This document shows, one piece after another, positions 25,985 through 37,900 of a DNA stretch of 64,000 nucleotides (positions are counted from its first letter, which is position 1; each line of letters begins with the position of its first letter). The notes below the pieces were generated by a model that was given only the letters and a program-made list of their open reading frames with translations, ran no database searches and had not been told where the DNA came from. The DNA is from Cucumis sativus. Taxonomy: Eukaryota > Streptophyta > Magnoliopsida > Cucurbitales > Cucurbitaceae. Location: positions 806,001-870,000 of the forward strand of contig NC_026657.2 of NCBI RefSeq assembly GCF_000004075.3, read 5' to 3'. The position numbers were made by a program, and so were the translations under genes.

Positions 25985-27915
25985 GTTGTCAAGCTCCATA
26001 ATTTGATTTCTACTTTCCACTCGAAAAGCATCCAACAAGCAATCTCAAATCTAGCAAATACCCACCCAACAAGGTTTATCCTGACTCTTGGGCCAAAACT
26101 TTAAGGAGGAATGGTGATAAAGGTGAATGAACACTAGATACAAGGATCCATTCCCCAAAACCCACTCGACAATTCTCCTAAAAAGGTGAACTCAAGTTTT
26201 CCCTGAAGAAGGGATTTTTTAAAAACGCCTTAAAATAGGATAAGAAACATACTTACAACTTGATTCCACGTAGGGTCATCATAACCATTCAGCTAGCAGA
26301 GCCTTGTAAAATAAATTTCAAATTACTTAGACCCAACCCTCCTAGGCCAATCAATCATGACACTACCTCCCACCTAATCGGATGAGTATCCCCTCCCTCA
26401 TCAACATTTTCCAACAGAAATTTGTTCATAGTTTTCTCAAGGTTCTAAACAAAGACAAGAATGTTAAACACAAGCAGCAAGTAAGCCAGGTTCCTACATA
26501 AAACCAATAATGTGTGAAGTGTTTTTTTTAATTGTATTAATTGGATAAATCTTTGAGAGGTCCAGGTCCTAATTTCTTAAAAATGGGACGCAACCATGTC
26601 ATTGTTGTGTCATATCATATCTATGTCCCATGTTGTCGCCATACTTCATAGCTTCCCTAAAATGTTCAAAGACTTCTAAAGGAACAAATTCCATAATATT
26701 GACCAAAAAATATAGCAAAATAACATGTAAATAAGAAGCAACCCTAGAATTAATGAATAAGATATTAAGACAATGTATATATAAAAGAATGTATCAAAAT
26801 TCATTGATGAGTCATGAGCATGAAATGAAGAAACGCAAATCTTCAACTTCGTTAGATATTTAATGTCATCTTGTGATGTCTCATAAAACCAATTCATAAT
26901 GGCACAGGGTTATTGGCATGAGGTAAATATTAAGTTGTGTAATGAAGTGGAAATGCCAAAGATATACAGATGAGAAGAATTCACTCTAACCTTGAACACT
27001 GACGCCCAATAGTAATCATAACGGCATCTAAACTTATTTCTTTCATAGGGGTAGAAGACATTCTTGGCTTTATAATTCAGTAGCCCAAGTTCACAAACCT
27101 TGGATGACCTAAGGTCCACACCTGCCAAAAGAAAATTCACTTAAGAACAGATAGTGAAGCCAACTGTCTCTTTTCAGAGAATATTAAAAACCCCACGTTT
27201 ATGAGAGTTTACAGCACTTAAAACCCCAAGTTTATTATGAATCAAAAGTTTTAAACTCTAAATAATTTCTAATCCTTCCCCTGATCAAGATGATAATGTT
27301 GCACATTCAGAATACTGTCGTTTCTGTTATATGGTCACCGATATCTTACTTAGTTTTTCTCTTGTCCATAAAACGGAGTCAATTCTAAGCTAAGTCTGTA
27401 CCCATATAACTCCATCCACTAACTCAATAATGAGATCATTGTTTACAAAATTAAATAATGGTTATATCCGTAGCTGGATTTACAAGAAGATATACAGACC
27501 AATCTTATTACTGTCAGTTACAAATCATCCTGAGATTATCATTTATAAACACCTAGAATGATAGAACCTACTATTTCAATCTCAGATAGTCTCAAATTCA
27601 GCATTCAGCAGCACGTCCCCATCACTTACTAAACCTAAACTATCAAAATTATTTGAAAACAAACCAAAATAGAAGACGTAAAAAAAAAAAAAAAAACTCA
27701 CTGCTGGAAACAATCTTGCACTGAGAACGCAGAGAAATGGGACTAGTAATCGAAGAATTGGCGACAAAAACAGCAACTAAACTCAACGATAGAGTCACAA
27801 CAAAGAATGAAACTACTGGAAGCAAAAGCGCGGCACACCATCGCATAGTTACAGCTAGAAAACCTCTCTTCGTCGTCTTTCCAGAGGTAGAGACCTCGTC
27901 GTCCTCAGAATCCAT
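23360..27915 (-). CDS. Plant membrane protein of unknown function (303 aa)
   Basis: Five exons on the complement: 27915-27702, 27121-26991, 25300-25175, 25015-24888, 23672-23360; 912 nt, 303 aa, every junction GT-AG and in frame. Residues 1-20 are polar and acidic/basic; one hydrophobic segment lies at about 27-52. The middle (about 72-195) is soluble with aromatic and Cys-containing motifs: YPYERNKFRCRYDYYW, CRPNFGAAWL, YDCWYSSG. Two more hydrophobic stretches are at about 222-251 and 265-282, and the tail is short and polar. This suggests a signal-anchored protein with a cysteine-containing extracytoplasmic domain and C-terminal membrane hairpin. I recognise the sequence as a conserved plant type but cannot name it. 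Introns 2 and 4 are long (1.7 and 1.2 kb) and carry repeat debris including a 29-base G run. Head-to-head with RPA70 across 1.6 kb. Confidence 0.85.
25697..25935. repeat. Diverged direct repeat in membrane-gene intron 2
   Basis: The phrase 'tagattattcaaggcagg' with 'aaataacctctaagaca' and 'atcaatccaatgctccc' near 25705-25770 recurs with small changes near 25870-25930. A following phrase 'tttgatttctagtttccac' recurs near 26000. The offset is about 165 bp. Most likely a local duplication within older repeat debris. Confidence 0.55.
25954..25982 (+). repeat. Poly(G) run of 29
   Basis: Twenty-nine consecutive G on the plus strand (C run in the pre-mRNA of the minus-strand membrane gene) inside its intron 2. 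Such long G homopolymers are rare in AT-rich plant DNA and difficult to sequence, so the exact count is uncertain. Confidence 0.95.
26150..26500 (-). mobile_element. LINE-like remnant (antisense on plus strand)
   Basis: The complement of about 26330-26400 translates in part as IDWPRRVG, reminiscent of the region after plant LINE reverse transcriptase in which a 'W..C.P...GGLG' motif recurs. Stops interrupt the frame. Only a weak family resemblance, but it agrees with the repeated texture of this intron. Confidence 0.3.
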
Positions 27916-28191
27916 CAGATTACTGAAATTGAAAACTAATCACTCTAATTTCTGTGATGTACAGCACGAAGTTCTAGGTTGTGAAGAGACGAAATCTCCG
28001 GCCACCGGAAACATCTATCCGGTGATCGGAGTCCCTTTGACCAATTGAAGGAATAGACTTTATTTTGCTGAAGCGATTGGGAAACGATCGACTTTTTTTT
28101 TCTTTATTTCTTTTCTTTTCTTTTCCTTTTTTTGGGACTTTATGAATGTTTAGAACTTCATAAGATATTTACAAAACCATATGTACGTCAA

Positions 28192-28201
28192 GCCACGTGG
28201 C
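28192..28201. promoter_or_regulatory. G-box palindrome upstream of membrane gene
   Basis: GCCACGTGGC, a perfect 10-bp palindrome containing the CACGTG core, lies 277 bp upstream of the membrane-gene ATG (minus strand) and 1.3 kb upstream of RPA70. bZIP and bHLH factors bind this core in plants. Confidence 0.45.
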
Positions 28202-29159
28202 CTTTATGGCTTTTTTCATTCTTTAAATATATGCAATTTTTGTTTGGTATAGTTTCTAAAAATAACCAAATAAATTAAAATATTTATGAACTTTAACAAT
28301 TTTAGGATAGAAATTTATAGATTTTATTGTTAATTATTTATAAAATTTGAAATTTTATTATATGTTGTAAAAATTTTATCAAATTTACTATTTTAAAAAA
28401 TATGTTTATAAATATATATAAAAACATATATACGCACACACTTTTTTTTCTCAAGTTTTGTTTGATGTGTCAATTTGGGAAGTTTCAAATTAATACATTG
28501 AGTGCATAAAATTCTTTAATAGACGTGAAAAACAAAATAGGAGAATATGAAATTTATTGATAAATGTACAAATTTTCTTGCGAACACTATCAAATTTGAG
28601 TTTTAAAATATTACATATGAGGTTGTTTTGAATTTGGCTCTAATGTTTCAAATTATAAATTATTATAATGTTACCCTTTATGTTAGAGTTTTATTTTTAA
28701 TTTGAAACAAATATATTCTCTTAGTTTTGATTTCTATAATATCTAGAAACCAAATAAAAACTATAGCCAAAGTCTAAGTATAGAGATGTATATTTTTATT
28801 AATAAACAAATTTTGAAACTAAATTTAATGTACTATTTACTAGCAACTTACTCTTGTGTTACATTTTAAATCATTATTATTACTTAATCAATTTTGTTTA
28901 AAAAAATTAGAGAAATCGTAATAAACAAAAGATTTGACAAAATATTGACTCTCATTTTCTCGTTTTGTTGTATGAAATGTAAATAGTTTGTCAATTTTTT
29001 ATCTCTTATTTAAATGGAGAAACGACTAAATTCACATTTTAACATAAAATAAAAGTTTACAATTTATTTTTAACCAATTATTTCCACACAAAAGAAGAGA
29101 ATATTTTAAACATAAAATGCAAGTTTATGAGCTAAAATGGATTAAAAATGTAAGTGTTG

Positions 29160-29167
29160 ACACGTGG
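29160..29167 (+). promoter_or_regulatory. ABRE/G-box in RPA70 promoter
   Basis: ACACGTGG about 70 bp upstream of the TATA box of RPA70, followed by AACGTGACACG. Matches the ABRE/G-box class by sequence only. Confidence 0.4.
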
Positions 29168-29236
29168 AACGTGACACGAGGGATCACGATTGGGGATGCG
29201 TATCGTGGAAGCTGGAAGGGATACAATTGTAATTTT

Positions 29237-29244
29237 TATAAAAG
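29237..29244 (+). promoter_or_regulatory. TATA box of RPA70
   Basis: TATAAAAG placed 261 bp before the ATG, predicting transcription start around 29268-29275 and a leader of about 230 nt with no obvious intron. Confidence 0.55.
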
Positions 29245-29284
29245 GCCTTCATGTGTTTTGCTATAATTAATAATTGTAATAGAT

Positions 29285-29292
29285 TTTCGCGG
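29285..29292 (+). promoter_or_regulatory. E2F-like site near RPA70 start
   Basis: TTTCGCGG fits the degenerate E2F consensus WTTSSCSS and lies close to the predicted transcription start of a DNA replication gene, where E2F control is expected. A second GC motif, TGGCGCTTCCC, follows about 25 bp later. Confidence 0.4.
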
Positions 29293-29504
29293 TTTCCCTC
29301 GCAAATTCATGGCGCTTCCCTCACTCCACTTTCTCTCTAGGGTTTTAAACTTTTTGTAACTCATTTTCTCTAATCTCTCGTTTCCTGTCGATTCCACATT
29401 CTCGGATTCAATTCCCATTCCTTCGATTGAAGTTTTAATCTTCCAAGGAAAAAAAAAACTAAATTCTTTGCTGGGGTGTTCGAGTTTCGTTACCATTTCT
29501 TGAA

Positions 29505-32500
29505 ATGGCAGCGTCAATGGCGTCGTCTAAGCTAACGGAAGGAGCAGTGATGGTGATATGCAAGAGGGAATCGTCTGCTGAGACGTTCCAGCCGATTCTA
29601 CAAGTGATTGATTTGAAATTGGTTAACACTTCGCAACAATCAGGTAGCGAGAGGTTCAGATTGTTGGTTTCTGATGGAACCCATTTCCAGCAAGGAATGC
29701 TGGGCACTCAGCTCAACGAATTGGTTAAGTCTGGGAAGTTACAGAAAGGTTCTATCGTTCGACTGCGGCAGTATGTTTGTAACCCCGTTCAAGAACGCCT
29801 GTAAGTCTTTCTGATAAACTGAATCTGTTAAAGTTCGATATTTGTTTGCTTTTTGGACAGAAGATTGTTTGGAATCGGCGTGTAGTTTAAAGTGATGGAA
29901 GCTAGTGTTCCATTATTTAAATTTCGAAATTTGATTGCTGGGAACTACTTGAGTGCAGATTGTGTGTATATTTGAAGTTTACTTCTCTTTTCATTTTGGC
30001 ATCTTTCTTTCTTTTGTTTTCTGATGATAAGATATAAGCCATATCAGTTATGAAAAATAGGAGCAAAGCAGATAGGAAATCTCTCCTCGTTGATTTCTTT
30101 TCATTATATCCTGTGCTTCCTAACTTTTAAAGCTAGGGACTAGATGAAGAGTGTGGATTTTCTCTTTTGAGAGACTCCACTAAAAGAATCACCCTTGTGA
30201 TTTATTTCTCCAATATTCGAGAAGATACTTTGAGAGAAGATCGAGAAGGAAAATTTTATTGAATGACCATCCCAGATTACGAATAATCTATGCTGTATGA
30301 TCATCATTGTAGTTCAAAACCACCACTCAATTTCTATTGCTTCAATGATCAATATCTTCCTTAAGTTTGCTAGGAAAACAACGTTAGGATGTAAAATGTC
30401 AACCAGGGAGTGAAAGGCTCGTCTGTTTTCACAAAACTTGATTTTCAATCCATCACGTAACACTTGCAAGGGCCCTTCTCCATCATCGTGTATTTAAACA
30501 TAGTAGATCAAGTGCCCCTTGATGAACCTGCTAAGAAATTTGCTAGTGGATCAACCCTATTGTATAATTGCCATCAATACCATGCCTACTTTTTTTCAAC
30601 CTCTCAAGTAAATCTCCTCTTCCATTTTTAAAGATAAGAAACGTCTTTATTTTAAGTTTCTAACCCAGATGAACCATTCTGGGTTTATTCTTTTGTTGTT
30701 TGTTGATGTCTAACGTTCAATTGTTAGTGTACAATTTTCCTGAAGAGTTTCGTGAGCATTTCTTCTATTAAGTATTACGGCCTTAAAGGTTGTTTATTCA
30801 ACTGAGTCTACAAAAAAACACATGTATCAAGGTTGTTTTACTGTTTCCTTTTTGAATGCTACCGAGTTTGCCTTTGAAGAGATGATTTATTGCTGATCCA
30901 TAATTATATATATTGCTCCTTGTTTGTGCTCTCTTACTCTTCTTTATATTAATTTTTTGGGGGGAGGTAATATTTTACATTCTTTGTATAACTTGTTAAT
31001 TTTCAACCACAGGATTATAATTGTCATTGAGTTGGATGTGATAGAGGAAATGTGTGACATTATTGGTGAACCTGTATCAGCCACAAGATCGTCAGCTAAT
31101 GCATTAAGTGGAAACCCCCTACCCTCTGTGGGGGGTCTGGGGGCTTCACCTGGTAGTGGAATGATTGGTAAGGGAAATGTATCGAGTGCGTCTTTTGAAC
31201 AGCCTAAAGTGAATCAATCACATGTACCACACATGGGATCTTATTCTAATCCTCCTGAGACTGGAAGATTCTCTGCATCAATTGCGCCTCCTTCTTACTC
31301 TAAGACAGATTCTGGATCAAGATTTAATGGGCCATCTCCTTTAACTGGATCATATGGTGATCAGAAGATGGCATATCACAACAGCGGGTCAGATATTCCC
31401 AGGCCACCTCTAAATTCTAATGCCTATGCCCGTCCTCAGCCAATATATCAGCAGCCTCCTTCAATGTACAGTAACAGAGGACCAATAGCAAAAAATGAAG
31501 CTGCCCCAAGGATAATGCCTATTTCTGCTCTGAACCCTTACCAAGGTAGGTGGACAATAAAGGCTCGAGTTACTTCAAAAGGAGAACTTAGACACTACAA
31601 CAATCCTCGTGGTGACGGGAAAGTATTTTCATTTGATTTACTCGATGCTTACCGTGGAGAAATACGAGTAACATGCTTCAATACAGTAGCTGATCAGTTT
31701 TACAACCAAATTGAATCTGGTAAAGTCTACTTCATTTCTAAAGGAAGCCTGAAACCTGCTCAAAAGAACTTTAACCATCTCAAAAATGACTATGAAATAT
31801 TTCTTGAAAACACATCAACAATCCAACCTTGCTTTGAGGATGACCAATCAATCCCCCAGCAGCAGTTTCATTTCCATCAGATTGGTGAGATTGAAGGCAT
31901 GGACAGCAACAGTGTTGTAGATGTAATTGGTGTTGTTTCTTCCATTAATCCTGCAACTTCTTTGATGAGAAAAAATGGTACTGAGACTCAGAAGAGATCC
32001 CTTCAGTTGAAAGATATGTCTGGCCGAAGTGTTGAATTGACTCTTTGGGGGAACTTCTGTCAAGCGGAAGGGCAAAGATTGCAAAATATGTGTGACTCGG
32101 GGTTGTTCCCAGTTTTGGCCGTGAAATCTAGTAGAGTAAGCGACTTCAATGGGAAGGCAGTGGGAACCATTTCAACAAGTCAGCTCTTTATAGAGCCAGA
32201 TTTCCCCGAGGCTCATTCACTGAGAGAGTGGTTTGAAAGGGAAGGGAGGAGTACTCTTTCTGTCTCTATATCCAGGGAAGTTGCTAGTGTGGGTAGGACA
32301 GATGTCAGGAAGACCATATCTCAAATTAAAGATGAGAGGTTAGGAACCTCTGAGAAGCCAGATTGGATCACGGTTAGTGCAACTGTTTCATTTATTAAGG
32401 TTGACAGTTTCTGCTACACAGCATGTCCTATCATGATCGGGGACCGACAATGTAGCAAAAAAGTTACAAATAATGGAGATGGAAAATGGAGATGTGACAG

Positions 32501-33302
32501 GTGTGATCAGTCTGTTGACGAATGTGACTACAGGTACATACTCCAGCTGCAAATACAGGATCATACTGGCTTAACTTGGGTAACTGCCTTTCAAGAAGGT
32601 GGTGAGGAGATCATGGGCATACCTGCAAAAAGATTGTATTATTTGAAGTATGAAGAGCAAGATGATGAGAAATTTGCAGAAATCATCCGGAAGGTTCTTT
32701 TTACAAAATTTATAATGAAGTTGAAAATAAAGGAAGAGACTTTTAGTGATGAACAGAGAGTAAGATCAACAGTGGTAAAAGCAGAAAGCATTAATTTTTC
32801 AAGCGAATCCAGGTTTCTTCTAAATTTGATGGAAAAACTCAAGCCAGAGAACAGTAGTTCTGCTACCCCAAAAGCAGAAAGCACCATACATAATTTCGGT
32901 TTTCGTGACACTGCTTCTGAAAATATTGGTGGTGGACAGTTCGTGTCACCCATTCGAAATAGTACCAATTTCAGCAGAGAATATGGTACACCCAACCAAG
33001 GTGTTCAGTATGGGAACCAGTACAGTAGCTCTAGGCCTTCTCCATCCACACCGCTTAACTCGAACACATACTGCAACAGCTGTGGGGGTTCTGGCCACAG
33101 CTCAACGAACTGCCCGAGTATCATGAGTGGTCCTGCACTGTCTGTTGGAGGTGGGATGTATTCAAATCAAGCTTCTGGCCCTTCGGGTGGTACCTCCGGT
33201 GAATGCTTCAAATGCCATCAAACTGGGCATTGGGCTAGGGATTGCCCTGGCTTGGCCAATGTCCCTCCAGCTTATGGTAACCGTGGCTTCACGGCTAGGT
33301 GA
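29505..33302 (+). CDS. RPA1C: Replication protein A 70-kDa subunit, CCHC-bearing (RPA70C/E type)
   Basis: Two exons, 29505-29800 and 31013-33302; 2586 nt, 861 aa. The join in a split Leu codon restores QERLIIIVIELDVI. RPA70 is the large subunit of the single-stranded-DNA-binding heterotrimer for replication, recombination and repair. Domains seen: RPA1N (about 8-105); a Gly/Ser/Pro linker; OB fold DBD-A from about 267 (PISALNPYQGRWTIKARVTS); DBD-B (about 390-490); DBD-C with zinc ligands C570, C579, C593, C596 (CPIMIGDRQC...WRCDRC). Two C-terminal zinc knuckles follow: C786-x2-C-x4-H-x4-C (CNSCGGSGHSSTNC) and C830-x2-C-x4-H-x4-C (CFKCHQTGHWARDC). The knuckles distinguish the plant RPA1C/E group, which is linked to DNA repair. 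Length fits Arabidopsis RPA70C (about 850 aa). The in-frame ATG at 30924 is within the intron and not used. Symbol given by group, orthology not proven. Confidence 0.93.
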
Positions 33303-34957
33303 TGCTCAGGGAAGTTCCTAATTTCTCTGAATGACTAGTTTCCATTTTCCTTTTCCTTTCATTTAAAAGAGATATTGCATGCATAGCGCCAATGTGGAAA
33401 GCTTTGCTTGCCATCTCGAGCGCTTAGTTCATGAAATTTTCTTGTACAGATGTTGCTTGGGAACTGTGTTTTGGATCTTAGATGATCTGTAAGCATAGGT
33501 TTTAGTCTACTTGTTTCTTTCGTCCTTTTCTTTTGATGGCTGCGTTTATATCTGGATAAATTATTGTATCCTTTGTACACTTTAAGTTTTCTTTTGCATG
33601 TATCTTTTTTCTTTTCGTTAGTTTCTTTATGGTAAATAGTTTAGTCAGCCTATTGATCAAATAAATAGTTTGTGAGAGTTCTTTTTACATTGTGCAGTTT
33701 CATCTTAAGCTTAATTCATAATCAGGCGACCTTTTCTATTATTATTATTTTGACAAGAGAAGAATCCATCGTATTATTACAAATGACATTCCCAGTTGTT
33801 TACAATCAGCACAAAGTTATATGAAGCCACGATAGAGCTTAAGAATACTTGAAAGGGTAATCATGATAATTGAGGTAAGTTGAGTAGTAATGTAATATCT
33901 CTTGGGAGCACAAAATCCCATTTGAATGCACCGTAAAGTTTACCAAAAAATAGTTTAGGGAAAATGTGCAATGGAGGAAATAGTGATTATGAGATTCATC
34001 AAGGAACATGTACATTGAAAGAAACTTGAAAGAAACTAAGTTTTATGAATCAAAAATTGAGGTGGTGTCAAACGATGTCGCGCACCCAGTTGGGAAAGGT
34101 ATCGACCCAATTTTAAAAAAAATATATTTTACATAATGAGTTACCACATGAGCAATTAGGTTCCTCCGCGTGAGCAACTAGATTTCTATCACGAGGATAA
34201 AATGAGATATTTTCTTAGTGTCTTGGTCCAAGAGTGACTTTGTTATTTAAATTTTCAAGATCACCTAAATCAAAATATTAAGAAATTTTTCTTCTTAGTT
34301 ATTGAAACTGCAACTTGGTAAGTATTGCATGTCATTGAGAATGGGCCATGTTCCAAAAACAAATGCTACCCAGCACCTACCAAAATTTAAAATTACAATG
34401 GATACAATTGTTACCTCCACGTTTAGAGTATAATTTCACGTTCTTTTATTAAAGTTCTTTGAAGTATTTAACCAATTTACCTAACCTATCGGTTTTCTCC
34501 ATTATGACTTCGAGTGAAAAATGCTTTTGGAATAGTGAAAAGCACCCTCGACCGCAGCTCAAAGTAAATAAGAACTCTTGGACCTGAAACTTTTTATCAA
34601 TCTTAAAGATTTAAGGAGCTCTTATGATAACACAAGAACTTCTCCACAAAAATTCGTTATACATATTAGTGCAAAATAGTTATTGTCCATTCCATAAATA
34701 CCACCATGTATGGACTCTAAAGATGGCAACATGAATTGAGATAACATTACAAGACTGGTTTTTTCACATTTAGCCAGTCTTTATAAAGGATTTTTCATTC
34801 ATATTTAGCTATAGAGAAGTTTTTCAAAAGCATGATACACAACATTATATGATAGCCATGACAGAGGTTATCTATTAAATCTACATTTCATCAGGTAGTC
34901 TTATTAACAATATCAATGGCACTTCATTTATTTCGTAATATATCTATAAGAAGTTTC
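33303..34957. other. Spacer between convergent RPA70 and 358-aa gene
   Basis: Presumed 3' UTRs at both edges (RPA70 to about 33600). The middle is AT-rich with repeat-like texture ('gaagaatccatcgtattatt' near 33770), but no element or gene could be delimited. Confidence 0.45.
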
Positions 34958-36850
34958 TTACGTGCATACATTCGCTGGGGTAGACGTTTGCGTACCATCC
35001 TTCCGGAGAGGATCGAACACCATTCTTTCTACACCACAACGACTACCTACTATAGCATCAACCTGGGTTAACTCGTAGCTTGGAGTAGACTCCAGTGTTG
35101 GTATAACTGTTGTTACCTTTCCCTTCTCAGCAATAGCTTTAAGTCGCATACGTTCAGCTCTCGAGCCGATAACCTGCCCTAGTACGGAAGCAGCTATGGT
35201 CATTGCCATGGCGGTCTTTGGCATCAAGACAGATTTCCGAAGCATGGCAATAAAGGGTACAGCTGCATGAATGGCCACAAACCATGAAAATGAAAACTTC
35301 TGAGTGTGTTCCCTCCATATCCCAAGTGGAACATTTGCCGCCATGCCTAAGGCAGCAATGACAAGCATTTTCGAAGGAAGTGGCTGAGGACGCAGATTTT
35401 TTACAAATGCCGTACGAGCGAGGGCAGCACGCGCAGCAACTATAGCTGGTGGACACTTAAGCTTCATACCAGGTGGTAGCTGAAAAGCTGATGCAACAAG
35501 TGGGAGGACTCCGCTAACAGCTCTAAAAGACTTGGCAATTGGACAGTTTCCTGTTTCCAACCACTCATTTCCCAGAGCCTCGTGCTTGGATGAATTTCCT
35601 TTTTTCTGGAAAACAAGCAAGAAACAGAAATGAAACAAATACAGAAAGAATGAGCAAATGCTTGCCAACTTTAATCACACGTGACATTAGTACAAACTGA
35701 AAATCTAGAAATTATCTTTAAATTGCTGTTTTGGATGGATTAAACAATTTTGTTTGGAAAGTTTGCTAGAGATGAAAAGAAAATAAGGAGTTTACAGATA
35801 TAACCATCTTCGTCATTTTCAACAAAAGGGGGTCAGGCAAGGAGAGGACGCTTGAAAATCTTAATTTGTGAGTGAAAAAAGAAACCAAGTGAAATTAGAT
35901 TATCAATTGACAAAGAAATCTTTTGGTTTTAATGAGAGAATTTTTCTTTAAAATCTGGTTTGCTTAGACAATTTTGAGGGACGACAAACAAAAATAGTAA
36001 TGTCCAATACATCGGGATTTAAATCCCTTCAAATCCTAAGGAAACAGACAGGGTTAGACTTCCAAACACTATCAGACTATCTCCTCCACATGTGACGTTT
36101 AAACAAGTTCAAGTCCCATGTTTTCTAGTTTTCCTTCATAACCCTGCTAGATACAAGAATTGTATGCACGCCAAATTCTTGCTCTTTTTTAGCAACGGAA
36201 GCCAATGAAAACCACATTTTGTGAGCAAATTGTATCAAATTCTGAAATCCAGTTTCCATTGAAGTAGGCATCAAAGAAAAAGTACTACGGATGATCTAAC
36301 TTAGGTCAGTTAAGAAGAATGCACATTTAGTCTACCTGTGACGAATTATTTTTCTTGTTGGATGCCTCAGACTTTTGTTTCTTCCATTTCTCAGAGAAGC
36401 TACCGAAGCTGAATGGCCCCCCTGGTCCAAAAGCTGACAGACTGATGGTTGCAGCTTTTGCTGCCAAGGGGTTGAAAGGAGAAGCCATCTCCGGTTCTAG
36501 CGATATTTTATCAGAGCCAGATCTCTCAGATAGTGGGACAACTCCATCTTTACCATGAAAGAGCTTAAATGCTGTATCAAAATTAGGACCATCCTCAAAA
36601 ATTGGCCCTTTCGCTCCTCGAACCTGAACATACAAAAATAATATATTGACTTTTCCAAAATGGATCAGGCATTGCAAATGTGTATGGTAGAGCAGATAAG
36701 GAGGTTTACCGGGAAGTTGAAAGTCAAGGTGGAGAAAGAAAAGCTGGTTGGCTTATTGATATTCCTGAGGAAAGGGCATCTCTGAATGTCCATTTCATTA
36801 GAGTAGCACCCAGATGCCTCATCATTCATTCCTCTTAATATAAAGTCCAT
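34958..36850 (-). CDS. Conserved plant protein of unknown function with hydrophobic C-terminal segments (358 aa)
   Basis: Three coding exons on the complement: 36850-36710, 36623-36336, 35605-34958; 1077 nt, 358 aa, junctions all phase 0 and GT-AG. The N-terminus (MDFILRGMNDEASGCY, then IQRCPFLRNI) is soluble with cysteines. The centre has GPIFEDGPNFDTAFKLFHG and a Gly/Phe-rich AFGPGGPFSFGSF, followed by a Lys-rich linker. The C-terminal half carries CPIAKSFRAV, then three hydrophobic stretches at about 222-240, 248-265 and 272-290, and a basic SRAERMRLKA end. From memory it resembles the Arabidopsis protein at At5g45410, annotated loosely as a B-box zinc finger, but I see no B-box cysteine pattern. 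Function unknown. A 5'-UTR exon (36874-36851) and a further leader exon ending at 37752 are suggested by splice sites. Confidence 0.85.
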
Positions 36851-37900
36851 TCCTGCTTCTTAATATGAGTTTTCCTGCAAAATATAAGGTTAAGAAACAA
36901 AAAGGGATAGAAACTAGAAAGGTCAGATGCCCTCTAGGATCAATAATTACCAACTTCCATGTTTTAAGACATAAAAGGCAAAAGCAAGGCACGGGAGGGG
37001 AACTTTATAAAAGATAACACACCATAAAGATATCAGCTCATTTTGAATCATAGTTTCTCTTCAATTTCAATTTGCTTTTTAAATCATGAGTAATCTTATA
37101 TGCACCCCAACTAATCTCACACGACAATGGTCTCATTCTTCGACTGAACTCCCCCTTAGGGAGTTTAATCCTACTCACTTTACTCAATTCACACACCCCA
37201 AATTCCAAAAGGCTTAAAAGATGTAATTTGTTCTTCCTCAGAGATATTAGATATTGGAAATACATGCTTTAAAATTTCAAGGTATAACCATCATAAAGAT
37301 GATTCTCCATCAATCTTCGAAGAGAAATTGACAATTATCACTAAGGACCAATAAACGGTATATGTTATTATTACACCCAAATGAGAGATGATCCTGAACA
37401 CCCAATTCTCCAATTAAACATTTCAAATCACCAACCAATCCCAAGGGAAAAATTACAGAAAATTAAATAGAAATGCACCGATCGGTAAGAACAAGAAGAA
37501 ATCCATATGAATTTCTCCAGTCTCAAACATACTCCCGCACCAAGAGAGCAATTCGCATAAAATATCATAAAAATACACACAATGAAATATCAGAATCAAG
37601 ACAATGTTGGAAAAACAGGTATCTGATCACATTTAACCCTAAAATTCGGGCTCTCTAAGAGCCAGAGTATGAAGAAACTACAAAATTGACATAGAAAAAC
37701 ATTGAAATGAAGAAAAGAAAAATAAAAAGCGAATCAAAGGGGAGAAAATACCGAAGAAAGTGAATCTGGACGAGTGATTGAAGCCGGAAAATATCGGCCA
37801 AGAAGAGAGAAGGAGCAGGTTGAGACGTGTGGTTGCCACAAACACAAAGTTCTTCGTATTTTTCTCTACTCTACAATGGCTGGCTGCGTTCGGCTAACCA
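36851..37900 (-). other. 5' leader exons and promoter of the 358-aa gene
   Basis: Complement: acceptor TTTTGCAG before 36874 gives a 24-nt non-coding piece joined to the ATG exon. A donor TTCG|GTATTT after 37752 matches a first leader exon starting near 37850-37900. Between them lies a leader intron of about 0.9 kb. Inferred from splice signals only. Confidence 0.45.

Noticed and set aside
27737-28048. 103-aa plus-strand frame over the start of the membrane gene
   Set aside because: Antisense shadow of membrane-gene exon 1 and its leader; the minus-strand frame splices correctly through five exons.
30924-31012. Alternative N-terminus for RPA70 starting at 30924
   Set aside because: This is intron read-through. 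The acceptor at 31012 and exon 1 at 29505-29800 restore the conserved RPA1N domain.
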